64,000 nt of DNA from positions 1 to 64,000 of the forward strand of contig NZ_AYOZ01000045.1 of the NCBI RefSeq assembly GCF_000508165.1, given 5' to 3'. The translations under genes were made by a program, and so were the position numbers. The stretch comes from Marinomonas profundimaris. GTDB lineage: Bacteria; Pseudomonadota; Gammaproteobacteria; Pseudomonadales; Marinomonadaceae. The notes beneath the pieces were generated by a model. The model had not been told where the DNA came from. It searched no databases and was given only the letters and a program-made list of their open reading frames with translations. Shown piece by piece: positions 37,499 to 47,966 of this stretch (position 1 is the first letter of the stretch; each line of letters starts with the position of its first letter).

Positions 37499-38379
37499 GC
37501 TGCTAGCTCTTTTTTACTCTGTATTAAATCCCACCAGCCGTTCAGTGTCGCTGCGCTTGCCAATTCTTGAAAAGACACATTAATGCCTTGTTCTTTCCAT
37601 TTTGATACCAGTGACATGATTTGAATAGAGTCTAGACCATAGTCAATCAGCTCTTCATTGGCATCAAATTCCTGAATGTCTTCATCGTCCAGAAAGGCTA
37701 ACACTTGCGCTTTCAACTGATCGTAATGAAACCCGACCGCTGGAATATCCGTAGCAAGTAACACGTCGTTCGTTGAAATCACTCGCCCTGTTCTTCCACC
37801 GGTATACACCAACGCTTGTCGATGCTCTTCCTCACTAAAATCGGCTAAGGCATCGCCAATCATAAAGGGCTGTATATCACGCATAAAAGCATCGGCAGCG
37901 GTTATCATGCAGCCAATATGAGCGTATACACCACCAATAAGCAATTGATCACGACCCCATGTTTTCATCAATTCCTCAAGTTCAGATCGATGAAAGGCGC
38001 TGTAACGCCACTTAACCAATACTGTGTCCTGCTCATCCGGCGTTAACTCTTCAACCACCTTTTGTAACTCAGGGAAATCGTTAAGACCACTGCCCCACAT
38101 GTCATTAAGCAAGGCTCTGTCTTCTGGTTTCTGGTCTTTTGGCTGCGCGGTATACACCACAGGAATACCGTTGGCATGACAATAAGCCTTGATCGCAGCA
38201 AGGTGTTGCTTAAGGCTTTTTATCAGATCCGATTCAGCATCGTAGAACCGTAAAAAATACGCCTGCATATCGTGAATCAAAAACACTGCACGCTTAGGTT
38301 CCAACACCCAATTCACTTTCTGATCGGGGAAAGTGTCTGATGTTGGCATAGAATAAGAAGGGATAGTCGGAATACTCAT
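37495..38379 (-). CDS. entB: Isochorismatase with aryl carrier domain EntB
   Basis: 294-residue bifunctional protein. The isochorismatase domain (about 1-205) carries LIHDMQAYF and KWRYSAFHRSEL and makes dihydro-DHB. The C-terminal aryl-carrier domain (about 215-290) has the phosphopantetheine Ser in DYGLDSIQIM. It holds DHB for the NRPS. It overlaps entA. Confidence 0.95.
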   Translation of the reverse strand: MSIPTIPSYSMPTSDTFPDQKVNWVLEPKRAVFLIHDMQAYFLRFYDAESDLIKSLKQHLAAIKAYCHANGIPVVYTAQPKDQKPEDRALLNDMWGSGLNDFPELQKVVEELTPDEQDTVLVKWRYSAFHRSELEELMKTWGRDQLLIGGVYAHIGCMITAADAFMRDIQPFMIGDALADFSEEEHRQALVYTGGRTGRVISTNDVLLATDIPAVGFHYDQLKAQVLAFLDDEDIQEFDANEELIDYGLDSIQIMSLVSKWKEQGINVSFQELASAATLNGWWDLIQSKKELAA

Positions 38380-38388
38380 GATCGTCCT

Positions 38389-40017
38389 TTATAGTTTTTT
38401 GTCTTGCAGCAAACGCTGGCGAATTACTTCACGCAACGCAACTTTGTTTGGCTTGCCTACGGGCGTTAAAGGTAAAGAGTCGATAAATTCGAAACGGTCT
38501 GGCACCTTGTAATCCGCCACACCAAACCCACGTAAATACTTACGAAGCGTGATACTTTTCATGCCATGCGACGCCATTTTTGGAACCACAAAAGCACAAC
38601 TCTTCTCCCCCATCATGTCATCAGGCATAGACACAAGCGCACTGTGCATAACCAACTCATGTTTCAATAGAAGATTTTCGATTTCTTCTGCAGCAATTTT
38701 TTCGCCACCCCGGTTGATTTGGTCTTTGTCTCGACCGACAACCGTTAAGTAGCCGTTTTCGTCACGACGAACAAGGTCACCAGAGTGATAAAAACCCTCA
38801 TGGTCGAACACCTTTGCGTTGTGTTCTGGCGCCTTGAAATAACCACGAACCGTATAAGGACCTCGGGTTACGAGCTCGCCTTCCACATTCGCCCCAACCT
38901 CGTTACCCGCTTCATCAATGACTTTTACCTCATCAAGCGAACACATTGGTCGACCCTGCGTGGTTACTATGGTGTCAATATCGTCATCTAGTCTGGTGTA
39001 ATTCACCAAACCTTCCGCCATGCCGAGTATTTGCTGTAATTGACAGCCCAGTACATCAGGCACTTGTCGAGCAAGACTTTCACTTAATTTTGCACCACCA
39101 ACCTGCATCAAAACTAACGACGTCAACGCGTCTTTATACGTCGGCGCGGCTTGCAGCCATAACGCCAACGCCGGCGGCACCAATGCCGCCACGGTGACTT
39201 GATGGCGCTTAATTAGTTCAAAACACGTCGTTGCATCCGGACTCGACGCCATCACCACACAACCACCCACATGAAAAGCACCAAAAGCCCCAGGCGAACT
39301 CATGGGGAAGTTATGCGCACAAGGCAGCGCACATAAATAATGGGTTGACGAAGTAAATTGGCAAATCTCAGCACTTCGACGCACGCTGAAAAAGTAATCG
39401 TTATGTGTTCTTGGAATTAGTTTTGGCGTTCCCGTGCTACCACCAGACAGCTGAAAGAAAGCCACGTCATCCGCTCGACTCGGTTGCGCACTTAACGACA
39501 CATCTGTAGACAATCTAAGCACACTATCAAGAGAATCCGCCCAACCCGCACTGCCCACAATAAGCGCATGCTTTAATCCCTCAGAGGATTCACTTAGCGT
39601 CTTGAAAAAAGCATCGTTTCGAAATAAAGCGTGACCATCGCTGGCAATAAGCAACGTCGGTTCTATTTGTTTAACGTACGCCTTAAGCTCGCTTTCATTA
39701 TGACTAAATAAGGCATTTACAGGCGCAACACCAATGCGCATCAGAGCAAAAAATACGACATAAAATTCAGCAATATTAGGGAGTTGAACAACGGCCGTAT
39801 CACCTGATTTCAAACCAAGCCGTTGAAGGTAAGCCGCCAATTTTTTTGATTGAGAACACAAGTCACGATACGTCAATGAGCGCTCCCCACACAAAACAGC
39901 CACATTGTCTTGTGGTGCATGATCTATCAGGTCAACCAATGGACGATCGGTCCAATACCCCTTTTCACGGTACGTTTTCGCAAACGACTCAGGCCATGGT
40001 GTAAAAGCAATACTCAT
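38389..40017 (-). CDS. entE: 2,3-dihydroxybenzoate-AMP ligase EntE
   Basis: 542-residue adenylation enzyme. The P-loop [19 protein letters not shown] (about 190-208), HNFPMSSPG and the [20 protein letters not shown] segment are typical. It activates DHB and loads it onto EntB. The ATG at 40017 overlaps the entC stop (ATGA); a longer in-frame opening has no support. Gap to entB: 9 nt. Confidence 0.95.
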   Translation of the reverse strand: MSIAFTPWPESFAKTYREKGYWTDRPLVDLIDHAPQDNVAVLCGERSLTYRDLCSQSKKLAAYLQRLGLKSGDTAVVQLPNIAEFYVVFFALMRIGVAPVNALFSHNESELKAYVKQIEPTLLIASDGHALFRNDAFFKTLSESSEGLKHALIVGSAGWADSLDSVLRLSTDVSLSAQPSRADDVAFFQLSGGSTGTPKLIPRTHNDYFFSVRRSAEICQFTSSTHYLCALPCAHNFPMSSPGAFGAFHVGGCVVMASSPDATTCFELIKRHQVTVAALVPPALALWLQAAPTYKDALTSLVLMQVGGAKLSESLARQVPDVLGCQLQQILGMAEGLVNYTRLDDDIDTIVTTQGRPMCSLDEVKVIDEAGNEVGANVEGELVTRGPYTVRGYFKAPEHNAKVFDHEGFYHSGDLVRRDENGYLTVVGRDKDQINRGGEKIAAEEIENLLLKHELVMHSALVSMPDDMMGEKSCAFVVPKMASHGMKSITLRKYLRGFGVADYKVPDRFEFIDSLPLTPVGKPNKVALREVIRQRLLQDKKL

Positions 40018-41189
40018 ATCACGTCTTCCTTTATTCCAAATGCATTGATCATTGTGCGCATCTTGGCACTGGTCTCTAACCATTCACTTTCTGGACTTGA
40101 ACCAGACACAACACCCGCACCAGCAAACAAGGCCACTTTATTACCTGTCACTTCTGCGCAGCGTATAGCAATCGCCCACTCACCATTTCCTTGCGCGTCA
40201 CACCAGCCGACTAAACCACTAAAAAATCCACGTGGATGAGGCTCTAAGATGTCAATATGACGCTTGGCAAGTTGAGTTGGTGTTCCACACATAGCCGGTG
40301 TTGGGTGCATACTTTTGATGATGTCAAAGATCGAGGTAGTGCTTTCGCCTCGTAAAGTGGCTTCAATCTCCGTAGAAAGGTGCCACATGGTTGGTGTTGA
40401 AATGACACTTGGCTCATCTGGGACATTTAGATTGTCAACCAAACCCACCAATGATGAGCGGATCGATTCCACCACCAAACGATGTTCATATTGATCTTTA
40501 ATCGACTTAGATAAAGTTTCTGCGGCACGCTGATCCGCTTCCGCATTTTGCAAACGCTTTGCAGAGCCCGCTAAGGGATTAGAAAACATCTTCGTGCCCT
40601 GCTTTCTAATCAGAAGCTCTGGGCTGGCGCCAATCAATATACTGTTCTCGAGAGGCACACTAAAATGATAGGCGTTGGGGTTTTGTCCCATTATATTGGC
40701 CAACAATCGGGGAATATCCACCACTTTATCGAGTTCAATATTGAGTATTTTCGACAGCACCACTTTCTTCAGCTGGCCTTGTTCAAAAGTAGACAATGCC
40801 TGATCAATCATCGTTAAAAAGTCAGCATGATTAGGAGAAAAAGCATGATCCGACACATGATGAGAAAAGTCCTTATCCAAAAAAGGAGACAAGCCACTGG
40901 TCAATGACGTTACTCGCTCTGACCACGTTGGGGCCACCAGCTGTGTTGGCTGAGACATATCAAAAGGAATTGCGCCAACCAGCATAGGGTTTACAACACC
41001 CTTCGCTATCTCACGCTCAAATAACGCATTCACTTCTTGATTAAAACTCGGAGAAATAATGGGGGTTGAAAGACGCTGACTAACACCACTTGCTCGGACC
41101 AAATTAATGCGTGAATTAAATAGGAATAAATCATCTTGTGATTGATCTAATGCCAAAGCGCCAGCATAGTCAGGGAAAGTAACGTCCAT
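40014..41189 (-). CDS. entC: Isochorismate synthase EntC
   Basis: 391-residue chorismate-utilising enzyme. Motifs: [35 protein letters not shown] and the [10 protein letters not shown] active-site region. It converts chorismate to isochorismate, the entry to the pathway. ATG 41189 has AGGAG 6 nt upstream; the longer frame lies in the Fur boxes. First gene of entCEBA. Confidence 0.94.
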   Translation of the reverse strand: MDVTFPDYAGALALDQSQDDLFLFNSRINLVRASGVSQRLSTPIISPSFNQEVNALFEREIAKGVVNPMLVGAIPFDMSQPTQLVAPTWSERVTSLTSGLSPFLDKDFSHHVSDHAFSPNHADFLTMIDQALSTFEQGQLKKVVLSKILNIELDKVVDIPRLLANIMGQNPNAYHFSVPLENSILIGASPELLIRKQGTKMFSNPLAGSAKRLQNAEADQRAAETLSKSIKDQYEHRLVVESIRSSLVGLVDNLNVPDEPSVISTPTMWHLSTEIEATLRGESTTSIFDIIKSMHPTPAMCGTPTQLAKRHIDILEPHPRGFFSGLVGWCDAQGNGEWAIAIRCAEVTGNKVALFAGAGVVSGSSPESEWLETSAKMRTMINAFGIKEDVI

Positions 41190-41198
41190 AACAACTCC

Positions 41199-41249
41199 TG
41201 TAATGATAACCATTATCAACAATATTTTCGGCTAATGATAATCAGTTGC
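41199..41249. promoter_or_regulatory. Two Fur boxes upstream of entC
   Basis: 41199-41217 (TGTAATGATAACCATTATC) matches 16 of 19 consensus positions, and 41231-41249 (GCTAATGATAATCAGTTGC) matches 15. They lie within 60 nt of the entC ATG. The paired sites suggest tight iron repression, possibly also of the divergent gene at 41380. Confidence 0.85.
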
Positions 41250-41310
41250 AATAGTCATGGCCAGTCATTTATTTGTAAATTAAGCGAAATGACACAAAAG
41301 CAATAAAACC

Positions 41311-41338
41311 TTGATAAATATATTTCACACAGTAATAT
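41311..41338 (+). promoter_or_regulatory. Promoter of the second ferric-chelate importer
   Basis: TTGATA (41311-41316), 16 nt, TAATAT (41333-41338). The expected leader is about 35 nt. A weak Fur-like sequence (about 11/19) lies just downstream, so iron control is possible but not firmly shown. Confidence 0.45.
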
Positions 41339-41379
41339 GCGGAACGAAAATCATTACTAATTAAAAATGGACCTTTCTA

Positions 41380-42477
41380 ATGAAGTTATCAGTACTTTTT
41401 GCCCTATTTGGATTCTTATTTTTTGCAGGAGCAACACAGGCAAAAGTAGAAGTCATCAACGATGTATTAGGACGGCAAGTTGAGGTAGATGTGCCCGCAA
41501 AACGTGTCATTTTAGGTTTCTATGCCGAAGACTATATGGCCATTGGCACAGAACAAGCGTTTGACAATGTGGTTGGCTTATCGGTGGATACTTGGAAAGG
41601 TTGGCGCCCGTCAAGTTGGGATCTTTACACCAACTACCGCCCGTCATTAAAAGACATTCCAGACGTTGGCGAAGTAGAGGCTCAAACCTTTTCTATCGAA
41701 AAAGTACTGAGCCTTAAGCCAAGCGTTATTCTATTAGCGGATTGGCAGTATAAAGGTCTTGGGGGAGATATTGATCGAATTGAAGAGGCAGGCATCCCAA
41801 TTGTTGTAGTCGACTACAACGCACAAACATTAGAGCGCCACCTCAAAAGTACGCTTATTATTGGCGAGCTGACAGGTCAACAAAAGCGCGCCCAAAAAAT
41901 TGCGAAAGAATACAAACACACAATTGAATCCACCTTAACGCGAATTAAAGCCGCTCATTTACCAAAACCACGGACCTACGTTGAATTTGGTAACAAAGGC
42001 CCGAGCCAGTACAGTTTTACTTACGGGAAAAACATGTGGGGCGCGATGATCACCATGTTAGAAGGCGATAACATTGCCACGCCGTTTGTTGAATGGTGGG
42101 GCCCCATGAATCCAGAACAAGTATTAGCGTCTAAACCAGAAGTGGTTTTTCTTGCGGGTACGGAATCTGGCATCAAAGGCGATGCCATTGCGATGGGCCA
42201 AGGCGTTGACCGTAAGCTCGCCGTTTCTCGTTTGCTAGCATACAAAAAGCGCGCTGGTTGGGAACAAATGCCAGCCGGTCAAAACAATCGTATCTATGGT
42301 TTATATCAAGGCGCCTCTCGTACTATTTTGGACGCGTCTATGGCTCAATTTATGGCAAAAGCCATGTATCCGAATTTATTTAAAGATGTTAATCCAGAAC
42401 AAGAATACATTAATTTCTATAAAACCTATTTGCCAGTAACGCCAACCGGCACTTTCACCGCGACCATTACTGAGTAA
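41380..42477 (+). CDS. Iron-chelate ABC transporter binding protein
   Basis: 365 residues. Signal peptide (cleavage after ATQA, about 21), then a type III binding fold starting VINDVLGRQVEVDVPAKRVI, with PSVILLADW later. It probably binds a ferric chelate in the periplasm. It is unlike the FepB of this locus and seems a different specificity. First gene of a binding protein-permease-ATPase set, divergent from entC. Confidence 0.87.
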   Translation: MKLSVLFALFGFLFFAGATQAKVEVINDVLGRQVEVDVPAKRVILGFYAEDYMAIGTEQAFDNVVGLSVDTWKGWRPSSWDLYTNYRPSLKDIPDVGEVEAQTFSIEKVLSLKPSVILLADWQYKGLGGDIDRIEEAGIPIVVVDYNAQTLERHLKSTLIIGELTGQQKRAQKIAKEYKHTIESTLTRIKAAHLPKPRTYVEFGNKGPSQYSFTYGKNMWGAMITMLEGDNIATPFVEWWGPMNPEQVLASKPEVVFLAGTESGIKGDAIAMGQGVDRKLAVSRLLAYKKRAGWEQMPAGQNNRIYGLYQGASRTILDASMAQFMAKAMYPNLFKDVNPEQEYINFYKTYLPVTPTGTFTATITE

Positions 42478-42511
42478 TGGTCGTCCGTTGAATCTTAATG
42501 ATCCCACACTT

Positions 42512-43564
42512 ATGCATTCAGACTTAATTTCTGATGCGATTTCGACACAGCGGCGCAGTGAAAAGCGCCGCTGGTCTGTTATCTGCATCTTATTGACCGT
42601 TCTGATACTTTCTTTTGTATTAGATGTCGCTACTGGCCCTTCTCTTTTAAACATAAAAGAGGTGGCAAATGCGCTACTCAGTTTACTGGGGGCGCCGGTT
42701 CAAGTGGACCCGACCACCCAAGTCATCGTTTCCAGCCTGCGTTTGCCCATTGCCATTATGGCGGTTGTGGTTGGCGGGGTGTTAGGCGTTGGTGGCGCAG
42801 AAATGCAAACCTTACTCAATAACCCAATGGCCAGTCCTTATACGCTTGGCATGGCCGCGGCGGCAGGTTTTGGCGCGGCGTTGGTACTCTATTTTGGTTC
42901 GTTGGGCATAGACACAAACCTAGCGGTGCCATTAGGCGCATTTGTTTGTTGCATGCTGGCAGCAACATTTCTGTTCGCCCTTGCGACCATGCGCCATATT
43001 AGTTCTGGTCAACTCATTCTGGCGGGTATTGCGTTACTGTTCCTTTTTCAATCTTTATTGTCTTTGGTGCAATTCGTGTCTTCGCCTGAGTTAAGCCAAC
43101 AGATTCTATTTTGGTTGTTTGGCAGCCTATCCAAAGCATCATGGTCTAATCTCGCTATTATTGTGAGCGTCACGGTTGTTTGTATGGTCTTCCTTGTGCG
43201 CGACGCGTGGAAGCTAACCGCATTAAGACTCGGCGAAGAAAGAGCCAAGAGCTTAGGCGTCAATATTACTCAGCTTCGATTGCGGACGTTATTGATTGTC
43301 GCGGTCATGACCGCCACGGTAACAAGCTTCGTCGGTATTATCGGCTTTGTCGGTATTGTCGCGCCTAATATCGCAAAGATTTTAGTCGGTGAAGATCAGC
43401 GTTTTTTCTTACCCTTGTCTTTTATTATTGGCGCCTTTTTGCTGTCCAGTGCATCCGTGCTGTCAAAAGTCATTGTACCCGGCGCACTTTTCCCTATTGG
43501 TATTGTCACCGCCATTATTGGCGTGCCGTTCTTTTTCTGGCTAATTCTAGGCAAGAGGCGCTAA
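42512..43564 (+). CDS. FecCD-family iron-chelate permease
   Basis: 350-residue inner-membrane permease. About ten membrane segments, the family motifs LRLPIAIMAVVVGGVLGVGGA and NNPMASPYTLGMA. A single permease gene suggests a homodimer, as in BtuC or HmuU. ATG 42512 is chosen over TTG 42488; neither has a good ribosome site. Gap to the ATPase gene: 3 nt. Confidence 0.9.
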   Translation: MHSDLISDAISTQRRSEKRRWSVICILLTVLILSFVLDVATGPSLLNIKEVANALLSLLGAPVQVDPTTQVIVSSLRLPIAIMAVVVGGVLGVGGAEMQTLLNNPMASPYTLGMAAAAGFGAALVLYFGSLGIDTNLAVPLGAFVCCMLAATFLFALATMRHISSGQLILAGIALLFLFQSLLSLVQFVSSPELSQQILFWLFGSLSKASWSNLAIIVSVTVVCMVFLVRDAWKLTALRLGEERAKSLGVNITQLRLRTLLIVAVMTATVTSFVGIIGFVGIVAPNIAKILVGEDQRFFLPLSFIIGAFLLSSASVLSKVIVPGALFPIGIVTAIIGVPFFFWLILGKRR

Positions 43565-43567
43565 TTC

Positions 43568-44371
43568 ATGTTGGAAGTAAACAATCTTAACGTGTCTTTA
43601 GACGACCTTATCCTTGCCAAGGACATGTCGTTTACCCTAGAACCGGGCAAGGTCAATGTCATCATAGGACCAAACGGCACAGGAAAAAGCACCTTACTCA
43701 AAACCTTGTTTGGCGACATCAAAGCCAATTCAGGGGAAATTAAATTTTCCGATGAGGTGCTAGCACGTAAACAACTGGCTCAATGGCGTAAGCAGTTTGG
43801 TTACATGCCACAAGACATTCGACTTGATGTAGAACTGAGTGTGCTAGAAGTCGTGTTACTGGGGCAATTAAATACCTTAGGATTTCGTTTAGAAGACCAC
43901 GTTATTAAAGAAGCCTTAACCGCGCTCGACAAAATCGGCCTGCTGCATCTTGCCAATCGAGAGGTGAATAAATTGAGTGGTGGCCAATGCCAAATGATCT
44001 TGTTCGCTCAAGCGCTCATGCGTAAACCAAAAATACTCATGCTCGATGAACCCGTCAGCGCACTCGATTTGCATTTCCAACATGTTTTACTAGACCATTT
44101 AGACACTCAAACCAAAGAGCAAAGCTGGGTTACCTTAATGGTTCTGCATGATTTGAACCTTGCTGCTCAATACGCTGATAACTTATTGGTTCTTAAGGAC
44201 GGAAAACTGGTGGCCAGCGGACACCCAAGTAATGTGCTAACCCCTCAACTCGTCAAAGACGTTTATAACGTCGATGCGCATGTCACAAAAGACATGTCGG
44301 GGACACCGTTTATTCGCACTGTCAGAAGTAAAACCGAGCTTTTAACCGACAACCACCAGCAATCGGCTTAA
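43568..44371 (+). CDS. Iron-chelate ABC transporter ATPase
   Basis: 267 residues. Walker A GPNGTGKST (about 34-42), signature LSGGQCQM, Walker B ILMLDEPVSALD and the H-loop (VLHDLNLA). FepC/FecE-type ATPase. The signature is LSGGQCQ rather than LSGGQRQ, a small deviation. Confidence 0.93.
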   Translation: MLEVNNLNVSLDDLILAKDMSFTLEPGKVNVIIGPNGTGKSTLLKTLFGDIKANSGEIKFSDEVLARKQLAQWRKQFGYMPQDIRLDVELSVLEVVLLGQLNTLGFRLEDHVIKEALTALDKIGLLHLANREVNKLSGGQCQMILFAQALMRKPKILMLDEPVSALDLHFQHVLLDHLDTQTKEQSWVTLMVLHDLNLAAQYADNLLVLKDGKLVASGHPSNVLTPQLVKDVYNVDAHVTKDMSGTPFIRTVRSKTELLTDNHQQSA

Positions 44372-44407
44372 CATAATGATTCTGCAAAGGCGTTAACCTT
44401 CCTCATC

Positions 44408-45625
44408 ATGTTTTCAAAACACGCTATTCAAGATTGGAAAATACTCTCCCCTGCTGGCCGAGTCTTAGTCATTAATGGTTTTACCTTTAATCTCGGCTTT
44501 TATATGTTGTTGCCGTATTTGGCGGATCATTTACAGCATAATCTAGGGATTAGCGGTTGGTATGTGGGCTTAATCATTGGGCTTCGTGTATTAAGCCAAC
44601 AAGGTTTATTTTTAGTCGGTGGCACGCTGGGCGATCACCTAGGGTACAAGCGTTTAATATTGTTAGGGTGCGCGGTTCGAATCGCTGGGTTTATTTTATT
44701 GGGTGTGGGGTACAACATTCCAGTCTTGATGGTCGGGGCATTTTTATCGGGCTTTGCTGGGGCGTTATTTACGCCCAGTAGCCAAGCTTATTTAGCATCG
44801 GAATACCCAGAAGCAAAAGCCAGAAACACCGTCTTTGCGTTACAAAATCTTATGTCAGAAGCAGGCATGCTGCTAGGTCCACTGTTGGGGTTATCGCTCC
44901 TTTACGTCGATTTTGCCTTGGTAGGTTTAGTCTCTGCCGGACTTTTTACCTTACTTCTTATTATTCAATGGCGGTATTTGCCTGAACTTGCTTCGCAACA
45001 AACGCTTCCTGCAATTCAGAAAACACCCTTTTGGTGTCAATGGGTGCAGATGCTGACGCACAAAGTCTTTATGCAATTTGTCCTTTGTTCGTCGGTCTAT
45101 CATTTGTTATTCCACCAACTGTACATAGCCGTACCTTATGAGGTTCGTGTCGTCACACAAGATGTCAGTGTCATCACGTGGGTCTTTGCAACGTCCTCGA
45201 TTACTGGCGTATTAATGCAAATGCCCGTCAGTCGATGGGTTGAAAAACACTTAGGCATTGCACGTGGAATGGGCATCGGCATGAGTGTGATGGGCTCGAG
45301 CTATTTGTGGCTGAATTTGGCTTTCCCGAGTTTTCCTGCGCTGCCTTTTCTCCTTTGCGCCCTCTTTTTCAGTATTGGCTCCATGTTGGTTTTTCCATTA
45401 CTTGGCGCTTACGTCCCTAGATTCTGCTCTCCTAAAGAACTAGGAAGCCATTATGGTTTGTATTCCTGCATTGGCGGGCTTTATGCTTTTATTGGGAACA
45501 TCTCAACGGGCTGGTTGTTATCTTCAAGCGGCATCAGCCACGCTTGGATTTGGGCAGGGTTGGCAAGCATTGCGCTTCTTTCTGGCATCTTGTTGTTTAA
45601 GCTAACCAACACAACCTCGCATTGA
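44408..45625 (+). CDS. MFS transporter, MdtH-like
   Basis: 405-residue inner-membrane MFS protein with 12 predicted segments. The motif A region GTLGDHLGYKRLIL and the preceding GLRVLSQQG resemble the MdtH group. It follows the second importer by 36 nt and probably shares its operon, so it could export a siderophore or handle imported chelate. The substrate is not readable. Confidence 0.85.
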   Translation: MFSKHAIQDWKILSPAGRVLVINGFTFNLGFYMLLPYLADHLQHNLGISGWYVGLIIGLRVLSQQGLFLVGGTLGDHLGYKRLILLGCAVRIAGFILLGVGYNIPVLMVGAFLSGFAGALFTPSSQAYLASEYPEAKARNTVFALQNLMSEAGMLLGPLLGLSLLYVDFALVGLVSAGLFTLLLIIQWRYLPELASQQTLPAIQKTPFWCQWVQMLTHKVFMQFVLCSSVYHLLFHQLYIAVPYEVRVVTQDVSVITWVFATSSITGVLMQMPVSRWVEKHLGIARGMGIGMSVMGSSYLWLNLAFPSFPALPFLLCALFFSIGSMLVFPLLGAYVPRFCSPKELGSHYGLYSCIGGLYAFIGNISTGWLLSSSGISHAWIWAGLASIALLSGILLFKLTNTTSH

Positions 45626-45645
45626 GCGAGTCGTGTTGGCTTAGC
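45601..45645. terminator. Hairpin at the end of the MFS gene
   Basis: CCAACAC/GTGTTGG and CTCGC/GCGAG pair around the MFS stop codon, extended by GCTAA/TTAGC with a bulge. It lies between convergent genes. The T tract is poor, so the terminator call is moderate. Confidence 0.5.
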
Positions 45646-45667
45646 ATTAGCGCCAAATAATTATGTT

Positions 45668-47938
45668 TTAACGCTTTCTGAGCAACCGCAATGCGTTCGC
45701 GGTAACCAATGCCGTAGCCCCAGAATCCGCCAAGACTGCCAACCATAATCCGGTCAAGCCTAATAACGTCGTCACTAAAAATACCGCCTTTAGCCCTAAA
45801 GCAATGGTGATGTTTTGACGTATATTGGCATTGGTCGCACGGGACAAGCGAATCATATCCGCCAAACCTTGCAACCGGTTATGCGTCAACGCCGCATCGG
45901 CGGTTTCTAGGGCGACGTCTGTTCCGCTGCCCATCGCAATCCCAATTGTTGCCGATTTCATCGCTGGCGCATCGTTGATTCCGTCACCCACCATGGCCGT
46001 GGCGTACTGCTGATTCAATGCCATAATGGCCGCCACTTTGTCTTCCGGTAATAAATTGGCTTGAAAGTCCATGTTCAACTCAGCCGCAATTAATGCCGCC
46101 GCGCGAGTATTATCACCCGTTAACATCACGCCATTAATGCCCAATGATTTCAGATCCGCCAGCGCCGCTTTCGCGTCTGCTCGTAACGTATCTTGCAAGG
46201 CAATAACCCCAAGTAATTGGTCATTTTCCAACACGACAACCGCGGTTTTTCCTTCATGCTCTAACGCGGTTATTTGCGCTTGGACACGCGCTGTCAAAAC
46301 GGATGCCACCTTGCTGGGCGCACTAACACTGATCCGCTTACCCAACAATTCGCCTTCCACACCGATACCCGCCAACGTTCGGCGATTATCGGCGTGGATC
46401 ACTTCGATACCTAGCCGCTCTGCGTATTGGACGATGGCTTTGGCCAATGGGTGATGTGAGCCAACTTCTATGGACGCGGCGGCCACGATCAAATCATGGT
46501 CCGCCCCATTTACGCTTAACACCTCTGTCACCCTTGGCTTACCTTCGGTGAGCGTTCCGGTTTTATCAAAGGCGATGGTTTGTATTCGACCAAGCTGCTC
46601 TAACGCCAAGCCGCCTTTTATTAACGCACCTCGACGCGTTGCGGCGGCCAAACCAGAAGTGATGGCCGCTGGCGTAGAAATCACCAGCGCACAAGGACAG
46701 CCAATCAACAACAACGCCAAGCCCCGATAAATCCATGTTTCCCACAATTGATCAAACGCCAATGGCGGAATCACAATCACCAGTACCGCAACCAACATAA
46801 TCGCAGGCGTGTAAATACGACTGAATTTATCCAAAAAACGCTCAAGTGGCGCTCGACGCTCTTCGGCTTCTTCGATCAAATGCAATATTCGGTCAATGGC
46901 ATTTTTACCAGGTTGAGACACGACCTTTAGCCGCACAACACGATCCACTAACAAACTACCCGCAGGCATTTTTTCCGCTTTCAATCGTTCAACCGGAACC
47001 GACTCACCCGTCAAAGCACTTTCATCGAAGCTAGCCATGTCCGACAGCAGTTCAGCGTCTGCGGGTAAACGTTGGCCCGGCGACACTTCGATTTCATCCC
47101 CTGGGCGTAAACTAGAAATCGCCACTTTTTGACGAACGCCATTTTTAATGATTAACGCGTCTTCTGGCAATAAGGCCATCAAAGCACTGACGCCTTTACG
47201 CGCTCTATTGGCCGCGAACGATTCCAAACACTCACCAAGCATAAAAAGCAGCAATACCATCGCGGCTTCTGCGGTCGCACCTATAAACAGCGCTCCGATT
47301 GCCGCAATGCTCATTAGCGTTTCAATCGCAAAAGGAGAACCTGCACGAATCAGCCGCCATGATTTTTTCATAATGGGCACTAAGCCCACTAAGGTCGTCA
47401 CGATAAACGCCATTTCACCCAATACGGGATTAAATTGTGTTATTCCCCAGCTCATCAGCATCAGTACTGCCAACGCGACAATTGGACCGTATTCCCGCAA
47501 AACATGCGATGAGAACAGCGGGCTACTGCTTTGAGGCGTACTGCTTTGAGGCCTGCTTTTTTGAGGCATACCGTTTTGATGCATTTTGGCGCTATCGCCA
47601 AACGGCGTTAAATCAAAGCCAATGCTTTTTACGGCTTTTTGTATGTCATCAGAAAGGTCTGAATTCGATTCAACCACCAGCTTTTCCGTCGAAAAAACCA
47701 CATTCGCGCTAACAACGCCATCGAGAGATGAAACCGCTCGCTCAATCGAGCGAGCGCAACTGCCACAATCCATACCACTCACACGCCAGCTATATGGTGA
47801 CTGAGTGGAGAATTCATTCAAATGGTGGTCATTAGTTTTTTCCGGATGCTTGTCATTGTGTGAGCAACAGGATGACATGTCGCTTGATGTAGAACAGCGA
47901 TCTTGAGGTAAATCTTGATGTGAGTTGGGGTTATTCAT
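45668..47938 (-). CDS. zntA: Zn/Cd/Pb-exporting P1B-type ATPase ZntA
   Basis: 756 residues. A Cys/His-rich N-terminus (CC and HH clusters in the first 45) leads to an HMA domain with GMDCGSC (about 57-63). Eight membrane helices include the CPC motif GCPCALVIS. DKTGTL (phosphorylation Asp), SHHP and GDGINDAPA are intact. The zinc-type features suggest ZntA. ATG 47938 has AGGAGG upstream. The promoter is of MerR type. Confidence 0.93.
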   Translation of the reverse strand: MNNPNSHQDLPQDRCSTSSDMSSCCSHNDKHPEKTNDHHLNEFSTQSPYSWRVSGMDCGSCARSIERAVSSLDGVVSANVVFSTEKLVVESNSDLSDDIQKAVKSIGFDLTPFGDSAKMHQNGMPQKSRPQSSTPQSSSPLFSSHVLREYGPIVALAVLMLMSWGITQFNPVLGEMAFIVTTLVGLVPIMKKSWRLIRAGSPFAIETLMSIAAIGALFIGATAEAAMVLLLFMLGECLESFAANRARKGVSALMALLPEDALIIKNGVRQKVAISSLRPGDEIEVSPGQRLPADAELLSDMASFDESALTGESVPVERLKAEKMPAGSLLVDRVVRLKVVSQPGKNAIDRILHLIEEAEERRAPLERFLDKFSRIYTPAIMLVAVLVIVIPPLAFDQLWETWIYRGLALLLIGCPCALVISTPAAITSGLAAATRRGALIKGGLALEQLGRIQTIAFDKTGTLTEGKPRVTEVLSVNGADHDLIVAAASIEVGSHHPLAKAIVQYAERLGIEVIHADNRRTLAGIGVEGELLGKRISVSAPSKVASVLTARVQAQITALEHEGKTAVVVLENDQLLGVIALQDTLRADAKAALADLKSLGINGVMLTGDNTRAAALIAAELNMDFQANLLPEDKVAAIMALNQQYATAMVGDGINDAPAMKSATIGIAMGSGTDVALETADAALTHNRLQGLADMIRLSRATNANIRQNITIALGLKAVFLVTTLLGLTGLWLAVLADSGATALVTANALRLLRKR

Positions 47939-47966
47939 AGAACCTCCTGTATAAATGTATATCAGG

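Noticed and set aside
41341..41360. Fur-like site before the second importer
   Set aside because: Only about 11 of 19 positions match, so not called as a Fur box.
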